This document shows, piece after piece, positions 1-5,982 of a stretch of 5,982 bases of DNA. The first letter of the stretch is position 1. Each line of letters opens with the position of its first letter. The notes under the pieces are model-generated. The model was not told the origin of the DNA. It was given only the letters and a program-made list of their open reading frames with translations, and did not search any database. This DNA is from Flavobacteriaceae bacterium. Lineage in GTDB: Bacteria; Bacteroidota; Bacteroidia; Flavobacteriales; Flavobacteriaceae. The stretch lies in assembly GCA_947461915.1 (NCBI GenBank), contig CANHNG010000123.1:1-5982 (forward strand), in the 5' to 3' direction. Position numbers and translations under genes: made by a program.

Positions 1-1008
1 AGCATTTTTAACCATAGTCCTAAACTTGTATATTCGGAACAGTTCCCCATTTTTACCTACGCGTTCCTGGGTATAAAATAGTTTTCCCCGATTTCCCAAA
101 ATATTTCCTAAGACAATAAAGGGAATCAATACTGCTCCAAATAGCAATCCCAAAACGGAGATGATCACCTCCATAATTTTTATGTTCCATAAATAGAGTT
201 GGTTGTTGTTGCTTCTGCTGAAGGGGAAAAACCTGTAAAAATCTCTGGTAACGTACTGCACTGGGATTCGCTGTGACTTACTTTCATAGACATGGGCATA
301 TTCGCGAATGGTATTTCCAGATTCTAATAAATGGAGTAATTGTTGGTACAATTCTACTGTAATTTCTTCTTTCTTTTGTGAGGCAACAACAATTTCAAAT
401 ATGGAATTTTCATTGACAAAGGAAACCAAATCAAACATTTTAATGGGCTGAACATAATGTAAACTAGATGCACTACTATAACTCTCCGTATTTACATATC
501 CGATTACTCTATAATGGGGATCTGCTTTCTCGAGTCCCTTCACTAGTTCTTCCAGGTGTTCGTTTTCACAAACCAGAATTACATTTTGAACAAACCGATT
601 GGACGCCAATAACTTCACGTACAGCATTCTCCAAGCTAAAAGAGCAAACAATACCGTAAAATAGAACACTAGAATTTGAAGTCTTTGAGATGGCAACTGG
701 GCAGAATATACCGGAGTCAGAAAATAGAATAATACTGCAGTTGATACGGTGAGAATAGTACTCTTTAAAACTTGGAATTGATTACTAGCCACCTGCAAAT
801 TATACATTTCAAATATCGTCCCAATACCGTTTAAATATAATCCCAATGACAATAAATATAACATATGATTGGTCGAAAGTTTGAGGTATTCCAAATCAAG
901 TAAATGGCCGATGAAATGAATGGCCATCCAAACAAAAACCACATCAAAAATCCTCAGCAACACTTTACGTTCCGAGATCTCAAAATGTATCTTTTTATTC
1001 TTGTTCAT
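1..1008 (-). CDS. Polyprenyl-phosphate sugar phosphotransferase (WcaJ/WbaP-like), N-terminal 336 residues, C-terminus off window
   Basis: This is the initiating enzyme of polysaccharide assembly in the inner membrane: the family moves a sugar phosphate from a nucleotide sugar to undecaprenyl phosphate. The frame is open from ATG at 1008-1006 to the left edge with no stop, so the gene is partial. Residues 1-130 hold about four hydrophobic segments (near 17-37, 48-66, 81-98 and 110-130). A soluble, Rossmann-like middle region follows (about 140-260). A further membrane segment (about 277-303) leads into the start of the catalytic domain, with YTQERVGKNG (312-321) and YKFRTM (327-332), the family hallmark. 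Relatives are usually about 460-470 residues, so roughly 130 are missing, including the expected catalytic Asp-Glu pair. It follows the polymerase-like gene after a 198-nt gap. Family confidence is high; the sugar (glucose, galactose or other) cannot be told. Confidence 0.93.
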   Translation of the reverse strand, partial: MNKNKKIHFEISERKVLLRIFDVVFVWMAIHFIGHLLDLEYLKLSTNHMLYLLSLGLYLNGIGTIFEMYNLQVASNQFQVLKSTILTVSTAVLFYFLTPVYSAQLPSQRLQILVFYFTVLFALLAWRMLYVKLLASNRFVQNVILVCENEHLEELVKGLEKADPHYRVIGYVNTESYSSASSLHYVQPIKMFDLVSFVNENSIFEIVVASQKKEEITVELYQQLLHLLESGNTIREYAHVYESKSQRIPVQYVTRDFYRFFPFSRSNNNQLYLWNIKIMEVIISVLGLLFGAVLIPFIVLGNILGNRGKLFYTQERVGKNGELFRIYKFRTMVKNA

Positions 1009-1037
1009 ACTTATTTTAAAATAACCCTAATCACAGG

Positions 1038-1045
1038 CAAATCTA
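1038..1045 (-). promoter_or_regulatory. Candidate Bacteroidota -7 promoter element for the sugar phosphotransferase gene
   Basis: Read on the minus strand this is TAGATTTG, a full match to the Bacteroidota sigma-ABfr -7 consensus TAnnTTTG. It sits about 29 nt upstream of the ATG at 1008, a sensible distance. No good TTTG element is present at the expected -33 spacing; only T-rich sequence is there. The gene may therefore have its own weak promoter, or the match may be chance in AT-rich DNA. Confidence 0.3.
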
Positions 1046-1206
1046 CATAAATATCTGATGAAATCATTAAAAATTGACGAACAACATACTTCCCTACTTA
1101 GATCCATATTAAAAACATTTTTACTCTGATTATTCATCCATATCTTTAAATGAACTCAAAAACACCCAAAACAGTTACTCTTATTAATACTTGTCGATTA
1201 TCCTTA

Positions 1207-2556
1207 TTATAATTCCTTACTGTTTTTTATTGGAACTTTACCAAAATCGACATTGAGTAAGGCCAAGGAGTAAACAAATGCTGGAGCGGCAATTCGCATA
1301 GCTGCATGATTGATGGTTAGTAGCCAAAACACAAAAAAACAGAGTAAATACAAATTGAACTTATTTTCAAGATATAGAATCAATGGTGTAAAAAAGAGAA
1401 TCAATAATCCTAAAATACCAAATGTACCATGTTCGGCTAACATACGGGTAATTTCATCATGAGACACGGTTTTATTTCCCGTTTCCGCTTTACGAAATTC
1501 AACCGCTTTAGCTACTCCTACACCAAAAAAAGGGTGCTTCAAAAAGGTTTCCCATTCATTTTTTGCTACAACCTCTCTTCCTGAAAGTTTACTTTCTTTT
1601 GTTCTTCCACTAGCATCTTGATTAGCATAACGCTTATCAATAAGGCCGCTAGTTTGAAACGAAGTATAGGTCCAAATGGTCATCGCAGCAATAACAAACA
1701 AAACGAGAAGATAATTTAATTTTACCCTGCCTTTGTAATTGGATTTAAAGTACAAGAACAACAACAATAATATGATCATAAAAAAACCCGTAAACATCCC
1801 TCCTCTTGAAAATGTAAGCATTCCTCTATAACTTATGACTATCGTGAGGATTAAATTAAGTATCACCATAAATTTTGTTTTGGATTCCAAAACAATCCTA
1901 GAAAAAAAGATAAACATACCTAGTCCCAAAATAGTGGCGACCTGATTGGGTCCAAATCCTCCTGATTGCTCAAAATTAGAAGCGTTTGACGTAATTACCT
2001 CCCGAATGTTTGGAGCATAAAAAATCAAATAGACCATTGTGGTAACTATCGGCAAACCCATAAACAAGAGAATCGAATTCATTAGATCCAAGGAAATCTT
2101 TCTCCTAAAATTATAAATAGAAGCCACTCCAAGGCACACGGGTCCCGAAATATTAAAGGCAATGGCAGTTCTCATATTAGTGTCAAAATTCAACACAGCA
2201 GTAGAGAGAATAACACTAGGTATCAATATCAATAAAAACAACCAATAAGGCGTGGCGTTTTTAGATAAACCCGTGTAGACTACACCAATGAAAAGAAACC
2301 CCATTACTGAATATTTAGAAATTTCATATGAGGGATTTCCTCCAGTCATCCTCAAAAAAACTTCGCTTCCCACCACATAAGCCGCAGCCATAAGAGCTTC
2401 ATTGTTTTTGTTTTTGTTTTTTATGATGTAAAGAGCGCCAAATATAAGAATGGCATAGCCGTATAGTATGGATAGAAAAGGCATCAGAAAAATTACAAAA
2501 CCAAGTCCGGCATGGGATAGAATTAAATTAAGGTATAAAATTTCTTCTTTTTTCAT
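1207..2556 (-). CDS. O-antigen polymerase/ligase-family membrane protein (Wzy/WaaL-like)
   Basis: This 449-residue integral membrane protein has about 12 hydrophobic segments. Members act at the periplasmic face of the inner membrane, either polymerising lipid-linked repeat units (Wzy) or attaching glycan to lipid A core (WaaL). Family signs are GGFGPNQVA (199-207), LTFSRGG (247-253), SGREVV (325-330), HPFFGVGV (341-348) and SHDEITRMLAEHGTFG (365-380), the usual pattern of the O-antigen ligase domain (Wzy_C). Residues about 298-370 form one long hydrophilic stretch, probably the large periplasmic loop with the active site. The start is ATG at 2556, 2 nt after the TAA of the upstream glycosyltransferase, so the two are probably translated from one message. 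The setting beside glycosyltransferases and an initiating transferase favours a polymerase over a ligase, but sequence alone does not decide it. Confidence 0.88.
   Translation of the reverse strand: MKKEEILYLNLILSHAGLGFVIFLMPFLSILYGYAILIFGALYIIKNKNKNNEALMAAAYVVGSEVFLRMTGGNPSYEISKYSVMGFLFIGVVYTGLSKNATPYWLFLLILIPSVILSTAVLNFDTNMRTAIAFNISGPVCLGVASIYNFRRKISLDLMNSILLFMGLPIVTTMVYLIFYAPNIREVITSNASNFEQSGGFGPNQVATILGLGMFIFFSRIVLESKTKFMVILNLILTIVISYRGMLTFSRGGMFTGFFMIILLLLFLYFKSNYKGRVKLNYLLVLFVIAAMTIWTYTSFQTSGLIDKRYANQDASGRTKESKLSGREVVAKNEWETFLKHPFFGVGVAKAVEFRKAETGNKTVSHDEITRMLAEHGTFGILGLLILFFTPLILYLENKFNLYLLCFFVFWLLTINHAAMRIAAPAFVYSLALLNVDFGKVPIKNSKEL
2404..2421 (-). repeat. Three tandem copies of a hexamer inside the polymerase/ligase gene
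   Basis: The plus strand reads GTTTTT three times in a row. On the coding strand this gives alternating AAA and AAC codons, seen in the protein as KNKNKN at residues 46-51, in a short hydrophilic loop after the second hydrophobic segment. The unit is two codons long, so copy-number change would keep the frame. Confidence 0.8.
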
Positions 2557-2558
2557 TT

Positions 2559-3632
2559 TTAACTATTTTGTACCCAATTAAGATACTCTTTGACAATGGT
2601 CTTTTCTGAATAATTATTGACTATGTTTTGATGAAGTGCAATGCCAAAATTAGTTTGTAAGGTATTACTATTAATTAATTTAATCAAGGCTTCATAAAAT
2701 AAAGAGGTTGAGTTAGAATCTACCACAAATCCATTGACTCCGTCTTGTATTAAAATGGGGATTTCGCCAACATTAGTTACAACAATCGGTTTTTTATGAC
2801 GGCCATATTCTAATAATGCCAATGGCATGCCTTCTGATTGTGAGGTCAGAATGGCGATGGTCGACTGCTCTAAAATACTGTTTATATCCTGTTTTGAGCC
2901 ATAAAGAAACACCTTGTCTTCTAAACTAGATAGCTTGATTTGGTTCTTGATTTGCTTGGAATACTCATCTTCAAAATCTTTTCCCACCAGATGAAAGGTC
3001 CATTCGGGATATGAATTTTTGATCATTTTAGCCACTTCCAGCAATAAAAAATGATTTTTTTGCATTCTCAAATTGGCTAAACAAATTATTCGCTTCCCTT
3101 TTATTCCTTTCAAAATAGTGTGTTCCGATAGTTCGTTTTCCTTAGATGGAAAATTAGAAAAATAAATGACATTTTTTGAAAGTTTATTTTCCTGCGCCCA
3201 ACTTTTTAATTTATGATTGACTACTATAATTCCATTAAAAAAAGGAATAACAGCCTTTAAGACGCCTTTCGGTCTAGTGACTAAAAACTCGCTATCCCCA
3301 TAATGGTCATGCCAAATTAGTTGGGTTTTTGGGTTCATTATCTTTACTAGAAAAGCAATAAAAAAAGAGGTGCTATGGGCATGGAGGTGCGTCACCTTAT
3401 TTTGCATCACGTAATTTCTCAATCTAATAAGTGCTTTTATATCAATTGCTCTTTTTTTGTTTAGAAATAGATACGACACTTTTTGGTTTATCTGGTTCGA
3501 AAGGGTTCCTTCTTTTCTAGTTGCCACCAATCCTGAAAAATCAATTTCATCAGCAAGTGCATTGGCATAATTTACCGCCATGCGCTCAGCACCACCAGCC
3601 TCAAGGGAATCTATGATTTGAAGTATACGCAT
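2559..3632 (-). CDS. Family 4 glycosyltransferase (GT-B fold), second of two in the window
   Basis: This 357-residue cytoplasmic enzyme is expected to add a sugar from a nucleotide donor to the lipid-linked repeat unit with retention of configuration. The N-terminus MRILQIIDSLEAGGAERM is the classic GT4 opening, with the glycine-rich loop and GGAE. HLHAHS (82-87) and WHDHYG (107-112) complete the acceptor-side domain. The donor-side domain begins near 180 with CLANLRMQKNH (184-194), where K192 lies at the usual basic position. It carries the EX7E motif, E267 and E275, in SEGMPLALLE, followed by GEIPILIQDGVNGF (289-302). The length is normal for the family and the gene looks intact. ATG at 3632 directly begins the conserved opening, so the start is well supported. 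It stops 2 nt before the polymerase-like gene. Donor and acceptor sugars are unknown. Confidence 0.92.
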   Translation of the reverse strand: MRILQIIDSLEAGGAERMAVNYANALADEIDFSGLVATRKEGTLSNQINQKVSYLFLNKKRAIDIKALIRLRNYVMQNKVTHLHAHSTSFFIAFLVKIMNPKTQLIWHDHYGDSEFLVTRPKGVLKAVIPFFNGIIVVNHKLKSWAQENKLSKNVIYFSNFPSKENELSEHTILKGIKGKRIICLANLRMQKNHFLLLEVAKMIKNSYPEWTFHLVGKDFEDEYSKQIKNQIKLSSLEDKVFLYGSKQDINSILEQSTIAILTSQSEGMPLALLEYGRHKKPIVVTNVGEIPILIQDGVNGFVVDSNSTSLFYEALIKLINSNTLQTNFGIALHQNIVNNYSEKTIVKEYLNWVQNS

Positions 3633-3698
3633 TTTAGATTTTTTTATAAAGATAAGCCGTTAGGTGTAATTATTTTTTACAGTTAATTAATTGCCATT

Positions 3699-3760
3699 TG
3701 TCACACTGAGCTTGTCGAAGTTCCTTTTTTTATAATGTCTTCGACAAGCTCAGACTGACA
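3699..3760. repeat. Long imperfect inverted repeat (REP-like or hairpin element) between two glycosyltransferase genes
   Basis: The left arm CTGAGCTTGTCGAAG (3706-3720) is the exact reverse complement of CTTCGACAAGCTCAG (3739-3753). After a 2x2 mismatch, TGTCA (3699-3703) pairs with TGACA (3756-3760). That makes 20 base pairs in all around an 18-nt T-rich loop (3721-3738). The GC content of the arms exceeds that of the surrounding DNA. Neither strand has a T-tract directly after the stem, so this is not a textbook intrinsic terminator. It could still stop or attenuate transcription, or protect the 3' end of the upstream message. From memory, very similar palindromes occur as dispersed intergenic repeats in flavobacterial genomes; this was not checked. 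Confidence 0.9.
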
Positions 3761-3842
3761 TCATAGTTAAACTTGATTTCAATTTTAACTAGAAAATCAA
3801 TTTTCAACTCCATTCCTTTAATTGAATCCAACATAAAGATAT

Positions 3843-4964
3843 TTATTTTGTTTGAATCATCTTTTTAATTTCTTGCTCGAAAAAGTCTAAAGTATATTTT
3901 CTGGACCATTCGGCTGCCTTTTCTCTTCTGTTTTGATAATCTACTTCATCTTCGATAATCGCTTCAATTTGCTTTACATCTTTTTCTAAGTTCATCGTCA
4001 ACAAAACCCCACGATTCCCTTGATCTAGCATAAAAGGGATGCAGGAAACAGCGGTTGCAATAGGAACACAACCCCAAAACATGCCTTCGGCAATTGCTTT
4101 CGGCCAACCTTCACTTTGAGAAGGCAAAATAACAAAATGACTTTGTTCATACCCTTTTTGAATCACATTTTGGGATTGATTTCCTTGGAGGACAATTCTA
4201 TTTTCTAGATTATTTTGGTGGATATACTCTTCTAAATAATTCCTTTCTGTTCCTTCTCCGTACAAAGTTAATAGTACATCAATTCCATTTTCATATAAAG
4301 CTTCCACTAGCTGAATCGCATATAGGGGGCTTTTACCCGAAACTAGAGTGCCAACAAAAACAAAACGAATGGGTGCTATTGGACTTTTTTCAAGAAGAGG
4401 TACCTTATCGGCTTCGGCATAAGTAGCGGTAAAAAAAGGTTTGATGTTTGAAGAGCTTCCTTCCCATTGCCCATAAACTAATACCTGCATGTTTCTAGTG
4501 AGGAAGGTATTATTCAAAATCCATTTTTGCAATTTATAAGTCCAAGGCTGCTTTGATTTAGGATCCCAATTTCCTGCGTATTTTGCAGATTTTTGTTTGT
4601 ATGGAAATAAAATCTGTACAATACAACATAACAATCCAATGTTACCAGGACAACGCAAATGAATATGGTCGGCTTGTTGCATGGCTTTAAATAGATTCCA
4701 ACTTATTGTGGGGATTTTATATATTGAACCCGAAATTTCTTTCAAACTCAAAAGATTAAAAGCTTGAATGGTCTTGAATTCTATGTTATCGTGTTCATAA
4801 TTGATTTCGATTGCCGTTTTAAAGGCATTAGATATTGGGGCAATAATTAGTACTTTATCAGCATGTCTTATCCAAATATTCATTTCACGAACATAGGGAG
4901 CATAACCAAAATATTGATTTTGTTCGAGAATATGTGGTACGTGGGTTATGATAACGAAAGTCAT
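3843..4964 (-). CDS. Family 4 glycosyltransferase (GT-B fold), first of two in the window
   Basis: This 373-residue cytoplasmic protein is a putative retaining glycosyltransferase of polysaccharide repeat-unit assembly. The N-terminal half is divergent from the usual GT4 opening: it starts MTFVIITHVPHI, then YFGYAPYVREMNIW (18-31), and later carries LRCPGNIG (103-110) and KYAGNWDPKSKQPW (128-141). I recall such stretches from a Bacteroidota GT4 subgroup with no assigned substrate. The C-terminal donor domain is standard: FVGTLVSGKSP (203-213), YGEGTER (235-241) and the EX7E pair E285 and E293 in SEGWPKAIAEG. Length is normal and the gene looks intact. Its ATG overlaps the TAA of the upstream GT2 gene (TAATG), so translation is probably coupled. 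A 210-nt gap with an inverted repeat separates it from the next gene downstream. Family confidence is high; the sugar is unknown. Confidence 0.9.
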   Translation of the reverse strand: MTFVIITHVPHILEQNQYFGYAPYVREMNIWIRHADKVLIIAPISNAFKTAIEINYEHDNIEFKTIQAFNLLSLKEISGSIYKIPTISWNLFKAMQQADHIHLRCPGNIGLLCCIVQILFPYKQKSAKYAGNWDPKSKQPWTYKLQKWILNNTFLTRNMQVLVYGQWEGSSSNIKPFFTATYAEADKVPLLEKSPIAPIRFVFVGTLVSGKSPLYAIQLVEALYENGIDVLLTLYGEGTERNYLEEYIHQNNLENRIVLQGNQSQNVIQKGYEQSHFVILPSQSEGWPKAIAEGMFWGCVPIATAVSCIPFMLDQGNRGVLLTMNLEKDVKQIEAIIEDEVDYQNRREKAAEWSRKYTLDFFEQEIKKMIQTK

Positions 4965-4966
4965 TA
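4962..4966 (-). other. TAATG stop/start overlap joining the GT2 and GT4 genes
   Basis: On the minus strand, the TAA ending the GT2 gene (4966-4964) shares its last A with the ATG of the following GT4 gene (4964-4962). This arrangement usually means translational coupling by ribosome re-initiation, giving balanced production of the two enzymes. It also supports this ATG as the true start. Confidence 0.85.
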
Positions 4967-5965
4967 TTTGATAATATTAGGCTTATTAAATTGTAAACTC
5001 CACCAACCTATTGTTCTGCCTAAAGCTTCGGTAAAGGCTTGTTTTCTTTGGCTCATTGTGATTATATTACTAAATCGAATAACAGTTAATAGAATCGTAA
5101 TGGCATGCCATTTCAGTCTAGCATCCAAAAGCGGTTTTGGATTCTTAACTCTCCAAACATACCAACCATTTCTCACCACCATTTTGCCATATTGGTATTG
5201 GTTGGGTCTTCCAGAAGCGGCATGATAATGATTCAACTTTGCGGCAGTGTTTATATAGAGCTTCCCTATTTTAGAAAGTCGAAGCGTAAAATCGGCATCT
5301 TCATACAAGCCATAGCCCTCAAAATAAGTAGAGAATTTTAGGTTTTCGAACACGGTTTTTTTAAAAGAAGAAACCCCTCCCATTAGCATTTCAACAGGAT
5401 AGGTTTTGCCACTTGGAGGCAAAAAACCCACACTGCGACCATGCGAATATAAAGAGGAATAGCCTGGAGGACAATCACTATCTAAACCCATTTTTTTTCG
5501 AAGAATAAATCGGCTACCGTCTTTCCGTTTCCAACCATCAAAAAAATACTCCTCTATTTTTGGTTGGTAATCAGTACCTACAAATTCCGTTTCGGTTTCA
5601 TTTATAATATATCCACCAACACCTAAAGCCTCTGGATACATAGAGTAAGTTTGGACTAACTGTTCAAAATAATCCTTTTCTAAAACAGTATCGTCATCTA
5701 AGAAACAAACTACTTCCAGCTCTGTTCCCACTCTTTCTATACCATAATTTCTTTGTTTGGTTAAGCCTCTATGTATTGGTGGAACGCTAAAATAGTTCAA
5801 ATTTTCGAAATGATTATCTTTAAGAACTGCTTCTGTTTCCTTATTCGTTGAACCGTCAATAATCAGGATTTCATCGGGATATAGAGTTTGTTCCTTCACC
5901 GATTGCAACAATTGGATCAAAGGTTGGGGACGCATATAGGTACAGATAATGAGACTAAACTTCAT
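4964..5965 (-). CDS. Family 2 glycosyltransferase (GT-A fold)
   Basis: This 333-residue protein is probably an inverting glycosyltransferase acting at the cytoplasmic side of the membrane on the growing repeat unit. MKFSLIICTYMRPQPL opens the GT-A nucleotide-binding domain, followed by ILIIDGST (33-40), with D37 in the uracil-contact position, and by RGLTKQRNYGI (66-76). FLDDDT (88-93) is the metal-binding DXD motif. MLMGGVSSFKK (193-203) and GLYEDADFTLRL (219-230) form the acceptor and catalytic-base region, with E222-D223 the likely base pair of residues. LNHYHA (244-249) follows. A hydrophobic stretch near 286-303 may be a membrane anchor. The ATG at 5965 directly begins the conserved fold, and the A-rich leader has no clear Shine-Dalgarno site. 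Only 17 nt upstream are visible, so its promoter or upstream operon partner lies outside. The substrate is unknown. Confidence 0.92.
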   Translation of the reverse strand: MKFSLIICTYMRPQPLIQLLQSVKEQTLYPDEILIIDGSTNKETEAVLKDNHFENLNYFSVPPIHRGLTKQRNYGIERVGTELEVVCFLDDDTVLEKDYFEQLVQTYSMYPEALGVGGYIINETETEFVGTDYQPKIEEYFFDGWKRKDGSRFILRKKMGLDSDCPPGYSSLYSHGRSVGFLPPSGKTYPVEMLMGGVSSFKKTVFENLKFSTYFEGYGLYEDADFTLRLSKIGKLYINTAAKLNHYHAASGRPNQYQYGKMVVRNGWYVWRVKNPKPLLDARLKWHAITILLTVIRFSNIITMSQRKQAFTEALGRTIGWWSLQFNKPNIIK

Positions 5966-5982
5966 TTTTTTATTGGTGTCTA

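Noticed and set aside
468..659. Plus-strand open frame of 63 codons
   Set aside because: It lies wholly inside the well-supported minus-strand sugar phosphotransferase gene, and its translation shows no recognisable family motif.
1027..1137. Minus-strand open frame of 36 codons in the gap before the sugar phosphotransferase gene
   Set aside because: It has a start and stop and four cysteines, but no ribosome binding signal and no family resemblance. This length is expected by chance, and the promoter candidate falls within it.
3647..3654. TATCTTTA on the minus strand, 15 nt upstream of the second GT4 gene, as a -7 promoter box
   Set aside because: It misses the final G of TAnnTTTG, lies very close to the start codon, and has no convincing -33 element.
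3699..3760. Inverted repeat as a classical intrinsic terminator
   Set aside because: The stem is strong, but the loop is 18 nt and no T-tract follows on either strand.
3699..3760. Inverted repeat as part of a CRISPR array or an insertion sequence
   Set aside because: There is only one copy, no spacer periodicity, no transposase and no target-site duplication in view.
4863..5225. Plus-strand open frame of 120 codons
   Set aside because: It is antisense to the GT4 and GT2 genes, whose motifs are clear, and its own translation has no recognisable domain.
5105..5341. Plus-strand open frame of 78 codons
   Set aside because: It is antisense to the GT2 catalytic region and looks like a shadow frame.

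Overview
This AT-rich window looks like part of an exopolysaccharide, capsule or O-antigen biosynthesis locus from a member of the Bacteroidota, most likely a Flavobacterium-like organism. The evidence is the low GC, the Lys/Asn/Ile-rich proteins, the A-rich upstream regions without clear Shine-Dalgarno sites, the style of the glycosyltransferases, and an inverted repeat of a type I associate with flavobacterial genomes. The assignment comes from sequence character and memory, not from a search.

All five genes lie on the minus strand, so transcription runs from right to left. In that order they are: a family 2 glycosyltransferase (5965-4964); a family 4 glycosyltransferase joined to it by a TAATG stop/start overlap (4964-3843); a 210-nt gap carrying a long inverted repeat (3699-3760); a second family 4 glycosyltransferase (3632-2559); an O-antigen polymerase/ligase-type membrane protein starting 2 nt after it (2556-1207); a 198-nt gap with a weak promoter candidate; and the first 336 codons of a polyprenyl-phosphate sugar phosphotransferase (1008-1), which runs off the left edge.

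Together they fit a Wzx/Wzy-type pathway. The sugar phosphotransferase would load the first sugar phosphate onto undecaprenyl phosphate. The three glycosyltransferases would extend the repeat unit in the cytoplasm. The Wzy/WaaL-like protein would polymerise or transfer the unit on the periplasmic side. No flippase, chain-length regulator, export protein or nucleotide-sugar enzyme is visible here, so these presumably lie outside the window. The sugars and linkages cannot be read from this sequence.

I found no RNA gene, CRISPR array, transposase or evidently new system. The most unusual non-coding element is the inverted repeat between the two glycosyltransferase pairs.
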